Part shown: positions 49,280 through 61,320 of the stretch, piece by piece
How positions within the stretch are numbered: position 1 is the stretch's first letter
Layout of the letters: each line of letters starts with the position of its first letter
Assembly (NCBI GenBank): GCA_051453625.1
Contig: JBOZIK010000001.1
Location: forward strand, 180,471,847 to 180,535,846
DNA: 64,000 nucleotides
DNA from: Welwitschia mirabilis
Taxonomy: Eukaryota > Gnetophyta > Gnetopsida > Welwitschiales
Reading direction: 5' to 3'
Program-made: the position numbers and the translations under genes
Notes under the pieces: generated by a model
Databases searched by the model: none
What the model was told of the DNA's origin: nothing
The model's input: only the letters and a program-made list of their open reading frames with translations

Positions 49280-49930
49280 GCTTAGCTACTTTGATAGGGG
49301 ATCAGACAGGCCAAGTATAACTAGTTCTTGGATAAGTACTATGCTAGAGTAAGGGTGCAAATGGGGTAGGGCCAAGTGATGTCAGCGAAGCAAGTAGGCA
49401 TTCATGGAAAGGCATGTATCTTGGTTGTGTTAGTTGGTTAACGATGAATTATAGACTTGTATTTGCAATACAACTTGTGATTGGGAAGGCCTAGATTATT
49501 TCTCCTCACATATTAGGGCCTCACCTACTAGAACTAGGTTCCTAGCATTATGTGAGGTAGGAGGCACTGATCCCTTTGTTTTGTTGTTGTCATGAGATAG
49601 TAGTTGATTCCAAGGTACTAGCTCCTTCTAGCCCTTATACTAGTGGTATGTCGGGGGTCAGTGTCGATAGGGGATGCCACCCCTTTAAGGTTTGGGGGGT
49701 TATTATTGTATTTTGGTTAGTTGAGTTTAAGTAAACAACATTGTTAATGGTCTACTATGCTTGAGGTTTATGATGAAGCAGAATGTCCTGAGGGGTTGGC
49801 GGCTAAAGGGACTAAAAGGCCTACTTTGTACTTGAGTTAAACATCATACACTGTAGTGGTATACCTCTAGGGTTTGGGGGTTTGAATATGGATGCAAGGT
49901 CAGTTTTGTTGCTTAGGCACTACAGCAAGA
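49280..49930. other. G-rich patch inside the copia 3' half
   Basis: The plus strand is noticeably richer in G than its surroundings, with two 'tttggggggtt'-like tracts (about 49691 and 49876). No copia polymerase motif can be read through it. It may be a separate insertion that displaced the reverse transcriptase region. Confidence 0.35.
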
Positions 49931-50020
49931 AGCGTGTTTTTAATGTATGTCTTACCACACCTTTATCCAAATTCAATCTCTTTGAGTTACAAGGGTCTGA
50001 ATATAGAACATTATTTATCT

Positions 50021-50269
50021 GACATTAAGACATAAGTTGTGTCAGGTAATGGACTAAATTCACATGATGACTTGGTAGTTAACAAGAGCTCTAGTACATC
50101 TTGGGATGATAGTATCAACACACACTATTAAGAAGTCCCCACGTATCAACATGTTAAACCTTTATGACCTTACGCTAGTAGATACTGCTTACCTTGACAT
50201 TAACATGCACTCATTTATTATCTATAGCAAAATATAACTACTTCTGTGTGAAGTAGTTTCTTTAAATAA
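50021..50269. repeat. ~250-bp contig-overlap duplication, left copy
   Basis: Matches 50370-50619 with several percent divergence across a 100-N gap. Confidence 0.85.
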
Positions 50270-50369
50270 NNNNNNNNNNNNNNNNNNNNNNNNNNNNNNN
50301 NNNNNNNNNNNNNNNNNNNNNNNNNNNNNNNNNNNNNNNNNNNNNNNNNNNNNNNNNNNNNNNNNNNNN

Positions 50370-50619
50370 GACATTGAGACATAAGTCGTGTTACTTAATG
50401 GACTAAAGTTACATGATGGCTTGATAGTTAACAAGATCTCTAGTACACCTTAGGATGATAGTATTAGTGTACACTGGTAAGAAGTTCTCACATATCAACA
50501 TGTTAAACCTTTAGGACCTCACACTAGTAGATACGTCTTACCTTGAGGCTGACATGCAATCATTTATTATCTATAGCAAAATATAACTACTTCTTTGTGA
50601 AGTAGTTTCTTCACATAAC
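50370..50619. repeat. ~250-bp contig-overlap duplication, right copy
   Basis: Partner of 50021-50269, then continues into the purine tract and 3' LTR of the copia element. Confidence 0.85.
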
Positions 50620-50710
50620 AAGTCCTTTTCAGGAAGTTTTATTATAGATCACATTTCTAAGATATTCCCCAAGGCACTCTAGATTCCTTAGAAGAAATCA
50701 TGTCCTCACA

Positions 50711-50722
50711 TTGAGGGGAAAT
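50711..50722 (+). promoter_or_regulatory. Polypurine tract of the copia element
   Basis: The sequence ttgaggggaaat abuts the 3' LTR start, the position of the plus-strand primer in LTR elements. Confidence 0.55.
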
Positions 50723-50915
50723 TACTAGCTTACTAATAAGTCATGTTGTGGTATTACACTTGGGAAAATAGAAAACCCTATTAGAGAGCTAATTAGATGT
50801 GCTTACATATGAAAGTAAGCTTTTAACATTCAAAAGATGATGAAAAATAAAATACCATTTATGAAATACTATTTTATCTTTTGCTCTTTTTTCTTCCTTA
50901 ATGTAGTTTTCTACA
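50723..50915 (+). mobile_element. 3' LTR of the copia element
   Basis: 193 bp, aligned with 41482-41660. The initial TG has become TA (one G-to-A change) and it ends ..gttttctaCA, followed by the tatat duplication. Divergence from the 5' LTR is high, indicating an old insertion. Confidence 0.72.
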
Positions 50916-50920
50916 TATAT

Positions 50921-53096
50921 TACTCTAATAAGGAATTTAGTAGACTAAATATTTGTCTATAATTTTCTTTATTATTTAAAAACTTAAAACCAAGTTCCTC
51001 TATACATGAAAAATAAAAATTCTAATTCATGCATGGTATGATTTTCATTTGTCTTTTAATAAGGTTTATTCCAATAAAACTACTATGTATTATAGCATGA
51101 CACTTAATAAAATACTGCCTTCTTACTAGAGTCCATTTAATCCTTAAGGCTCTTTAAATGCACATCAAGATCCTTATGGGTAAATGAAACAAGAAAAACA
51201 AACTTTTGTTTCATAAGCACATGATGAAGTAAATATAATTTTTTCTATAAATAAAAATTTGTCTTCAATTGAACCATGACTTATGCTAGAATAAGCTTTA
51301 GAAGTCCTTAGTATAATGGTGAAATATCTATTAAATTTATAGTATGTTCTAACAAATAATATATTCATTTATTCAAAACTCTGAAAATATATAATGCACA
51401 TCCTTCTTTTAATAAGGTAATCTTATTTTTATTTCATCAAACTTACATTAGTCAATGTTTCATCGAACTTGTAAAGAATGATATGAAATACCTTTGTAAT
51501 TAATTTATATATCTTAAAATTAGATCTCTTTAATACAATTATAGACTCATCCAAATAATTACCTAGGTAAAAATGAAGATGCATCTTCGTAAGTCCATCT
51601 AGAATTAGAATTTGGTAAAAATGGTATAATACAACATGTTTAGCTTTTTCCCCCATACTTTCCAATGGTGATAGAACGTCAAATAAAATCAACACTACAT
51701 GTTGAGTAAAACTATAGTTGGTAGGAAATGAAATTCCCTAAATAGTTTAGCTATGTCATTATAAACCTCAATTAATTTAAACAATTTTAAATCCCTTTCT
51801 TCTAGGTTATCATTATGTATTAAAGCTCTATTAGATTTAACGATACAATGATACATAAAGTGGATGATGAGGTAGAATAAGGAAAAAAAAATGAAAAATA
51901 AGACACCATTATTATAGGAAAGATTATTATAACTAATAAGAATACTCAGAGTACTAAGACGAGGTGTAAGAGCAAAGGAACTTTGAAGTCATAGAGTTCA
52001 TCTTTTTAATGGAAAGAAGGTAAAATAATTATTACCTTTGACCCTTTTATAGAGTTGTTTTATGAATTTTATTAAAAGTTTCAAAAAAGTTTTAGAAATT
52101 ACATTTAATTTGTCTTCATTTGATTTGGTAAAATTATTTATCATCAAATTTGGTGAAGCATGCTATATTGATTTTCTTCAAAATGTAAACATTTGATACA
52201 CATTTATATCCTTATTAAAGAAAAGATAACTGAGATGATAGTAGCACTATTTCATTAATAGTATTTTAGAATTTAAGGAGCAGGAAAAAGAGTCTTTGTG
52301 TTTTATTATGGATGAAAACATTACTTCTTATTTTATTTCAGCCCTAAACATAACACTTTAGTGGATAATGAATTTTCTTCTCATTTAACAAGAACAATAC
52401 TACATCAATTGTGCTATCAACTCCCCAATTTGGTAGCTTTATTAGTAAGTGTTTCGGCAGATGCTTGTAGAAAATCTCTAACATGACAATTTATATATCC
52501 TATCAATTTTATTTTAATTGATTTATCATTCCACAATATAAGCTTGTGGTGCTTTAGCTATAAAATGGAATTCATTCTCATTCTTTAATGCTTTATAATG
52601 TCTTAGTGTTCTGTAGCTAAACAACTTTATCTCAATGCTCTTAATTTTTTCTTGTAGTTTCATTAAATAGAATTATATGAAATTAATCTTTAACAAGGAA
52701 ATTTTTTAATTTTGACAAAATACAAATTACAAATCATGCTATATTAATTTATCTATTCTAGAATTAGCTACTTTGTATTCTATAACTCTTAAAACCTTAG
52801 TACTTAAAGTGACTTTTCTTCCTTTCTTCTTATACTTTTTTAATAGCTATGAATTTTTATGATGTTAATTTAAATAATAACTTCTATCATAAGTAAAAGT
52901 TAATTATTGTTACTTAACAAATATTAAAAATCTATTTTACTTTATTTAATAGTCACAATCATTTATTGCAACTCTTCTATTAGAGTGTCATTATTAAGAT
53001 TTACTTTTGCTATCATTTTATTTCCAAATGAAACTATTAGCTATTGTTCAACTATTGTATGTAAGGATTCATACATTTAAACTCTTTAATATAAAG
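50921..53096. other. AT-rich DNA, no gene identified
   Basis: It lies between the copia 3' end and R3b, so may be the internal DNA of the older R3 element. Minus frames at 51174-51368 and 51429-51695 have ordinary composition but no motif I recognise. Confidence 0.4.
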
Positions 53097-54345
53097 TTAT
53101 GGATCCTTAGAATCTAAACCATGAAAATGGGAAGTATCATGTTGGAAATTTAAAATAGGTATACTTTGATACCTTGTCCAAAATTAGTGGAAGTTTAATT
53201 CTTTTGTAAATAGCAAAATAATAAGTAAAAGTAGAGGAATGAAGTTTTAATAAATAAAGAAAATCTTAACAAATAATTAATTATATATACTTAAACATTA
53301 TAATTATTAAAAATAATTATTTCATCATAATATAAATAGTACGAAATATAATACTAGGTGTTAGGTAGGTGGCTCATTCATGAATCACTTATCTAAGTTT
53401 NNNNNNNNNNNNNNNNNNNNNNNNNNNNNNNNNNNNNNNNNNNNNNNNNNNNNNNNNNNNNNNNNNNNNNNNNNNNNNNNNNNNNNNNNNNNNNNNNNNN
53501 NNNNNNNNNNNNNNNNNNNNNNNNNNNNNNNNNNNNNNNNNNNNNNNNNNNNNNNNNNNNNNNNNNNNNNNNNNNNNNNNNNNNNNNNNNNNNNNNNNNN
53601 NNNNNNNNNNNNNNNNNNNNNNNNNNNNNNNNNNNNNNNNNNNNNNNNNNNNNNNNNNNNNNNNNNNNNNNNNNNNNNNNNNNNNNNNNNNNNNNNNNNN
53701 NNNNNNNNNNNNNNNNNNNNNNNNNNNNNNNNNNNNNNNNNNNNNNNNNNNNNNNNNNNNNNNNNNNNNNNNNNNNNNNNNNNNNNNNNNNNNNNNNNNN
53801 NNNNNNNNNNNNNNNNNNNNNNNNNNNNNNNNNNNNNNNNNNNNNNNNNNNNNNNNNNNNNNNNNNNNNNNNNNNNNNNNNNNNNNNNNNNNNNNNNNNN
53901 NNNNNNNNNNNNNNNNNNNNNNNNNNNNNNNNNNNNNNNNNNNNNNNNNNNNNNNNNNNNNNNNNNNNNNNNNNNNNNNNNNNNNNNNNNNNNNNNNNNN
54001 NNNNNNNNNNNNNNNNNNNNNNNNNNNNNNNNNNNNNNNNNNNNNNNNNNNNNNNNNNNNNNNNNNNNNNNNNNNNNNNNNNNNNNNNNNNNNNNNNNNN
54101 NNNNNNNNNNNNNNNNNNNNNNNNNNNNNNNNNNNNNNNNNNNNNNNNNNNNNNNNNNNNNNNNNNNNNNNNNNNNNNNNNNNNNNNNNNNNNNNNNNNN
54201 NNNNNNNNNTTTGAAATGAATAATTTTTTCTATTTAATGCTTTACTAGGTAGGAAGAATTGCATCTTTTGGAAGTAAAGTAAAACATGTCATTCCATGTT
54301 TTGTTAACTAACTTAACAATTATTTAAGTTAATTTAGTTAACTTT
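53097..54345 (+). repeat. Repeat R3, right copy (R3b), interrupted by 809-N gap
   Basis: Aligns with 39345-39845 on both sides of the gap 53401-54209. In R3a the corresponding interval is only about 90 bp (39620-39708), so either the gap is over-sized or R3b holds an insertion. The 'ORFs' through the N run are artefacts. Confidence 0.6.
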
Positions 54346-56372
54346 CTAATAATGGCATAATCATAATAAGTGTCTATCATGAGATATCCACTATTTGATT
54401 GGAGGGTCATAAATCCTCATAATCATTTTTTTCAAAATGATAAAATATTAACAAAATGCTAAATTCAGATATAAGCTCATTCTATTCAATGCCATAAATC
54501 ATAAATATGGTTAAAAATAAAATATAAGATTAAGAAAATAGCTCATAGTAGCATTATGAAAGGAAACTAGAATTTATACTAGTAGCATCAATAAAAGAAA
54601 AAATAGATATATCTCCTTATAGGCATATGATTTATAATCAATATCACTAGGAATCTTTAATGTTTTAATTTCTATATGTTAGTTTTAACTCTTATTATTT
54701 GAATCCACCTTAAGCTAATGGAAAATGAAATGAAAAGGGAGTTAAGCAAGGTTGAAGAGTTTTAAGAAGGTACTTTCATAGGTAATGAGTAGATGGTTAA
54801 GTTTTAATTCCTTATCTATTAAATTTCATAATATTTTTAATAAATAAAACAAAGAGAGTAAATAGCTTCTTATGGAAAACCTCTTAAACTTTGAAATAAG
54901 TAGTCTGTTTTGACATAAAATTGTTAGGAAATAAACATACTTGAGAGTTATGTAATGAGATCTCCTCACTAGGTCATAAGGATTTTTACCTGAGGCATCT
55001 TAGTACTTTATTACCCTAGCTTTTCTAATATGATTATTCTCTTAAACGTTCCTCATTCTCATTTAAAACGAGCTTCATATATTACAAAGCTGCATCAACT
55101 TCATGACTATTAAAAAAAAATGCATTATCATAGTAAAAAGTAACTTCATTAATATTTTTAAAAATTATAGGTATGTTCTTAACACACTATAAATGTATTG
55201 GTGGTGTAAACTCATCTAAATTAAGAAATGAACTTTTTGAAAAATGTTTCATGGATTTTAGTGATGTTTACTATGTTATTTTAATAGGCAAATAAGTGGC
55301 ATATAGTTATAGAAAGTGTTTGATACTGTAGTTTTTAATAATTTATTTTAGATGATTATTAATAGAAATAAATATTTATATTCTCATATTATTAGAAAAC
55401 TATTTGTTATAATCTTAAGATAAATTAGGTCAAAAGGCTAAAAGAAGAGACATATATGAGAGAAAAATATCATTTGCATATTATCTAATGGAGATGGATA
55501 TTTGGCTCTTTAGAAAGGAGGANNNNNNNNNNNNNNNNNNNNNNNNNNNNNNNNNNNNNNNNNNNNNNNNNNNNNNNNNNNNNNNNNNNNNNNNNNNNNN
55601 NNNNNNNNNNNNNNNNNNNNNNAGATGGATATTTGGCTCTTTAGAAAGGAGGAGGATTTAAGGCATGAAAGAATTAAGCTATGAATAAAAGAAGGCTTCT
55701 ATATCATTTTTTACTTCTTATATGAAGAAAAAATCAAATTTATTGCTACCTTTGTATGAAGGAAGATAAGGCTAGTAAGTAAAATAACTTTAAAAAAATT
55801 TAAGGATTTATTTGTTGATGTTATTATTCATTAATACTATTGATTTTATTATGTAAAATTACTACTTTTAACGTGTAATAATTGTCCTACTTAATAATAA
55901 TATTAAGAAGAACTAGTAATTAATAGTGTATTAACATGGATGAAATATGGCATAAGTTTCATGTCTTTTTCTCCAAGTTTATTATTTAATTAAAAGATTA
56001 ATATAACTCTAATAAAAATGTTTTTTTAATAAAACAATAATGAGTCATGTCTTCATATATGATGGAAATATTAAGTATTACTTACGTTACTATTCTTTGT
56101 CTATAACCTAAAAAAGAAAAGTCTGGTTAAAAGAAATAATTTGTCTTTGATCAATTTATTTCATATTAAATATGGCTTCGTGCACTTTTGAAATGAAACA
56201 TCGAAAGCCAATTTCACTTCTTCAAGTTTACTATTTAATTAATTAGATGTTGAACTTGTTACTCTAGTAGTAAGTTCATCAAAATATTAATCAAACTATA
56301 TGTAAAAAATTAAAGGGCATATCCAATAAATTGTGCAAAGATAGGAGGTTTTTTAAAGATATTCAAAGAAAT
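54346..56372. other. AT-rich DNA, no gene identified
   Basis: Contains a 31-bp exact contig-end overlap (55492-55522 and 55623-55653) around a 100-N gap, so probably nothing is missing there. No coding or element feature supported. Confidence 0.45.
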
Positions 56373-56595
56373 AGTACAAGTTAAAAATGAATATATACCT
56401 TAAGTATGATGAGCTTAAAGCTAATAAAAATTAGAGGTCATAGGAAAGAATCATAATTATATATTTTATTATGAATGATAAAGAGAATGCAATAAGAAAA
56501 ATGAAGAAAGAAAAGATGGAATACGTAATAATGATATCCAAGAATTACATGCCTCCATAGTAAGGAAATTAAATTGTTTAAGATATTTATTTACT
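56373..56595. repeat. Contig-overlap duplication, left copy
   Basis: Matches 56696-56933; differs mainly in a dinucleotide run (short ttatatatt here). Confidence 0.85.
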
Positions 56596-56695
56596 NNNNN
56601 NNNNNNNNNNNNNNNNNNNNNNNNNNNNNNNNNNNNNNNNNNNNNNNNNNNNNNNNNNNNNNNNNNNNNNNNNNNNNNNNNNNNNNNNNNNNNNN

Positions 56696-56933
56696 AGTAT
56701 AATTTAATAATGAATATATACCTTAAATATGATGAGCTTAAAGCTAACAAAAATTGGAAGTCATAGAAAAGGATCAAATATATATATATATATATATATA
56801 TTTTATTATCAAATGATAAAAAGAATGCAATAAGAAAAATGAAGAAAGAAAATATGGAAAATGTAACAATGGTATCCAAGAATAATATGGCTCCATAGTG
56901 AGGAAATTAAATTGTATAAGATATTTATACACT
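56696..56933. repeat. Contig-overlap duplication, right copy, with (AT)n expansion
   Basis: Partner of 56373-56595 but with an AT microsatellite of about 13 units near 56776-56802. The length difference fits two alleles of one locus. Confidence 0.85.
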
Positions 56934-57143
56934 TTATGAAAAACAGTGGTTAATAGGTTTGAATAATCTCTTGTTACAAAAATTTCATTATTTGTAATAG
57001 TTAAATGAAGTAAAATTGTGTAAGAATTACCTAATATAAAAGATGTTGGAAGAGATTAATAGCTTATGTAGTTTATCTGGAAAACCTACCAATGAAAGAT
57101 ATGAAAGCATGTTATATTCTTAAAGGATTATCAAAGGAATGAA

Positions 57144-58790
57144 AAATAGTAAGGATTTTATTACATGAAGAATGAATATCAAGTTCAAAACTTATAAAAA
57201 AAATTATAATTGATCATGTGATGAAGTAAAAAAGTTTTGATTAAATAAAGTTATTTAATCATATTCATCATTTGTTTTCTCATGTATTTCCATATAATCT
57301 TCTATACTGAAAATTAATAATTCTTTAGTTTTGAAGCTAGAATAGCTAGTATGGTTAGTATAGTTTGTATAGTTTATATTACATATTTTTCATGATTACA
57401 TATTTTCTTCAAGAAGAAGAACCTTGTAGGAATCATGTGGAATAGCTATCAAACTAACACTTAATAGTTACAAAATCCTAAAATAAGAATTATGAGGATG
57501 GCACCTAGAAGAGAAAAACTATTATAGTAACGACCTTCTTATTAGGGATGTGGAGGTAAGAAATAAGGAGTAAAGGATAAAAAAAAAAACTCAACCTAAT
57601 CTTAAATAATCCCTAGAGATCCATAAAAACCCTATATTAAGATTCATTATAAAATCTATAAATGATCATTGAAAAGGAATCACCATTGTGGGAAAACTAC
57701 AAAGTTACCTTCATCTTCATTACGCAACCTACAAGAGAAGTATTAATAATTAGCATAGTATCAATACAAAAATTATTATTTATGAAAATAATATACTTGT
57801 GTTTTACTATGAATTTTATATTTATAATAATGATTTGATATTTAAGTGTTTCCTACTAAAAAGTATTACATTCTTGTTTCACATTTTACTTGCTTATTAG
57901 CTTATTGAAAAGTAATGTTAGCCTTTTAATTTACTTGAATAAGTAATCCCAATTGATTTTTCTTCTAGTACTTGTTATTATTTAGAAATGTTACTACTCT
58001 TGATTGCTTATTGATGAAAAATCAAATTTCAAGATAAAGATTGATAATATTCTGCATAATTTTGTACGTCATAAAGGACTCTGAGATATTTGGATGTAAA
58101 AGGGATACCAACAGAATGAAGCTTAATTAAGGACGAATAAAATCTAATTTTGTAAAGTGTAGAAAACTAGACTAGGTAAGCGACTAGCTAGGACAAAGAG
58201 GTTGGTCTCCTGATGCAAGATCTTGATAAAATAAATATGAACTCCACTGTCTACTAGAAAGGGGTAAACTGCATAATGAAATAAACTACCAAATTACACT
58301 AAGTATTTGAACAGATATAACTTTATGGTCAATCACCCAAGGCTAAAAGATAGAACAAATTACAAGCTATCAACTACAACTAGGGGGTTAACCACCTAAA
58401 GATAGCAAGCATGTAGTTAAGATAATAAAGGGCTAACTACTTAAGAATAAGGATCAAACAACTTTCAATAGGAGACTGACTATCATGTACTTAATATCAG
58501 AAATAAAACACTATAGGTAGACATTAGAGAATAAAATTGATCATTTTCCTAGTTGTTAAAATCCAAAATAATCATTTTAATTTACTCTAATAGATACATA
58601 CTTTGTAATCATGATCTATAATAGCTAAAAACCACTTTCTATATAATCTATACAGTATTGTACATGATAAGCTCTTTTAGATCTCTAATTATTGAACTAA
58701 ATTGTGAAAAAGACATACTTCTTATTTTATCTACTTATTGTATCATTCTTCCTCGTAGTTATCAATTGAAGAGAATATTATGTAAAATAG
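57144..58790. repeat. ~1.65-kb tandem duplication, unit 1
   Basis: Its start (57144-57325) matches 58794-58954 and its end (58006-58790) matches 59055-59770, with unit 2 directly following. Unlike the overlap pairs, the left contig's end matches the start of unit 1, so a real tandem array is more likely. A degenerate phrase 'ggg(c/t)taaccacctaa/ggctaactac(c/t)taag' recurs inside. No gene. Confidence 0.7.
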
Positions 58791-59770
58791 TAAGGCTTTT
58801 ATTAAATGAAGAATAAATACCAAGTTCATAACTTATGAAAAAGATAATGATTGATCATGTGATGAAGTAAAAAAGTTTTGATTTTATAAAGTTATTTAAT
58901 CATAATTCATCATTTGTTTTCCAATGTATTTCCATCTAATCTTCTATACTGAAANNNNNNNNNNNNNNNNNNNNNNNNNNNNNNNNNNNNNNNNNNNNNN
59001 NNNNNNNNNNNNNNNNNNNNNNNNNNNNNNNNNNNNNNNNNNNNNNNNNNNNNNTTTATTGATGAAAAATAAAATTTCAAGCTAAATATTGATAATATTA
59101 TGTATGAATCTTAATCAAGGATGAATAAAATATAATTTTGTAAAGTGTAGAAAACTAGGCTAGGTAAGCAACTAGCTAGGACAAAGAGGTTGGTCTCTTG
59201 ATGCAAGACTTTAATAAAATAAATATGCACTCAACTGTCTACTAGAAAGGGGTCCACTGCATAATGGAATAAACTGCCAAATTACACTAAGTCTTTGAAT
59301 GGATATAACTTTATGGTCAATCACTAAGGCTAAAATACAGAACAAATTACAAGATATCAACTACAACTAGAGGGTTGACCACCTAAAGATAGCAAGCATC
59401 TAGTTAATATGATAAAGGGCCAACTACCTAAGAGCACGGATCGAACAACTTTCAATAGGAACCTGACTATTATGAACTTAATATTAAAAATAAAACACTA
59501 TAGGTAGAAATTATAGAATAAAATTAATCATTTTCCTAGTTTTTAAAATACAAATTAACCATTTTAATTTATTCTAATAAATACATACTTTGTAATCATT
59601 ATTAATAATAGCTAAAAATCACTTTCTATATAATCTATATAGCATTGTACATGATAAGACCTTTTGGATCTCTAATTATTGAACTAAATTTTGAAAAGGG
59701 CATACTCCTTATTTTATCTACTTATTGTATCACTCTTCCTTATAATTGTCAATTGAAGAAAATATTAGTA
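58791..59770. repeat. ~1.65-kb tandem duplication, unit 2 (middle missing)
   Basis: Carries both ends of the unit but its middle is the 100-N gap 58955-59054, where unit 1 has about 680 bp. It also lacks ~60 bp present in unit 1 near 58046-58110. Confidence 0.7.
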
Positions 59771-59898
59771 GTGAGATTTAAGGATAACTATAAGATTCCA
59801 TTATAATTGATGAAGTACTATCGCAAAGTGCCATAAGAATGAGTAGTGGAAAGCACTTCTTAAGAAATAAAAATAAGATTGTTTTCATATATTTGTGT

Positions 59899-60277
59899 TC
59901 TTTTCATTATGCTCATAATTATTTCATTCATGCTTGCACTTAAAATTCATTATAGAAATTCATNNNNNNNNNNATCATAGTATTATGAAAATCTATTAAT
60001 AGAGTATTTTTCATAGTATGTAATTATAGTTAAAAATTGAAAGGTAAATATTATCATTATCTTTTATTTCATCCCTTTCCTTAGGAAACCTAGTCCTAAT
60101 ACGAAATATAGGACATAATAGTCTTCTAAAACTAAATTCATCCAAGTTTCTATTGTTAATTTCATTCTTCTTAAACTTTATTATGCTTTCTATAATGATA
60201 TGTATATAAAATTCTTCATAAAAGGAAACCATTTTAACCTTAAATCATGAGAATTATCAATTATCAAGAATTTCATT
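59899..60277. repeat. Contig-overlap duplication, left copy
   Basis: Matches 60374-60740 with several percent divergence across a 96-N gap; contains a 10-N gap at 59964-59973. The minus frame 60011-60232 spans it and has no family features. Confidence 0.8.
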
Positions 60278-60373
60278 NNNNNNNNNNNNNNNNNNNNNNN
60301 NNNNNNNNNNNNNNNNNNNNNNNNNNNNNNNNNNNNNNNNNNNNNNNNNNNNNNNNNNNNNNNNNNNNNNNNN

Positions 60374-60740
60374 TCATTTCATTATGCTTATAATTATTTC
60401 ATTTATGCTTGCACTTTAAATTCATTATAGAAATTCATCATTATATTATAAAAATCTTTTAATAGATTATTTTCACAGTATGTAATTATAGTTAAAATTT
60501 TAAAAGTAAATATTATCATTATCTTGTATTTTATCTCTCCCCTATAGAAAAGCTAGTCCTAACAAGAAATATAAGACATAATAGTCTTCTAAAACTAAAG
60601 TTGTACCAGTTTCTATTATTAATTTCATGCTTCTTAAACTTTATTACGCTTTTTATAATAACATGTATATAAAAGCTTTCATAAAAGAAAACCCTTTTAA
60701 CCTTAAATCTTGAGACTTATCAATTATCAATAATTTCATT
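60374..60740. repeat. Contig-overlap duplication, right copy
   Basis: Partner of 59899-60277. Confidence 0.8.
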
Positions 60741-61320
60741 CTCAATAAAAATATTCTCAACCTAGCTTCTTGGAGGAGTAAATCACCATTCTGTAAGTTT
60801 TTTGAAAAATCTTTTACATTTAAAAATTAGTGACAAAAATCCAAAAATATTTAGTATTATAATCATATTTTAGTTTGTTTTAAATCATTATTAGTATTAA
60901 TAAGGTATTAATTTAATAAATTTTGGACTTATCAATTTGGCTACTAGAAGAAATGACATGAAAATTATTAATAAAATAATAGTAGATATAGAAGAATCAT
61001 TTATTATAAATAGAGAGATTATAAATGGTATAGGTATAGATACATTTAGAGAAATAAGGAGGATACTAAGATGCCCTCAAAATCGAGGGAGACAAATGAA
61101 AGCCCTTAAAATGGAGGAGACAAATGAATGTAAGAATGAATGCAAGTATAGGAATGAATGTTGATAGTGGTGAAGGCTTCAAACATGATGGAAATCAATA
61201 TGTTGGGACTAATATTAATGTTTGGGAGGAATATTAATGTTTTAATTTCTATTGATGCTAGCATAAAACACGTGTTTAAATATTTTTTATACTTATTTAA
61301 GTAATCATTAAGCTAGGTAT
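60741..61320. other. AT-rich DNA with one unassigned small frame
   Basis: A plus frame at 60937-61164 (from a TTG) encodes a charged 75-residue peptide ending in a short repeat (NECKNECKYRNEC, from 'gaatg' units). Its composition is less AT-driven than most frames here, but I recognise no family and there is no start signal or neighbour to support it. Confidence 0.25.

Larger units (their letters stand above)
41482..50915 (+). mobile_element. Decayed full-length Ty1/copia element, 9.4 kb
   Basis: Bounded by two related LTRs (41482-41660 and 50723-50915) and by an identical 5-bp tatat outside each end (41477-41481, 50916-50920). The TSD is low-complexity, so on its own it is weak. In order inside: a degraded primer-binding site, an unusually long ~2.8-kb leader with a GC-rich island, gag zinc-knuckle and protease relics (each present twice because of a contig overlap), integrase core and C-terminal relics, the start of reverse transcriptase, then ~2.6 kb without readable polymerase, and a purine tract before the 3' LTR. 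gag-PR-IN-RT order is the copia order. No functional frame remains. Confidence 0.78.

Noticed and set aside
53380-54264. Long open frames on both strands (279 and 291 codons)
   Set aside because: They consist almost entirely of N positions of the 809-N gap; only a handful of real residues lie at each end.
56469-56879. 136-codon hydrophobic minus-strand frame
   Set aside because: Runs through an (AT)n tract, a 100-N gap and a contig-overlap duplication; Ile/Tyr repeats come from the dinucleotide run.
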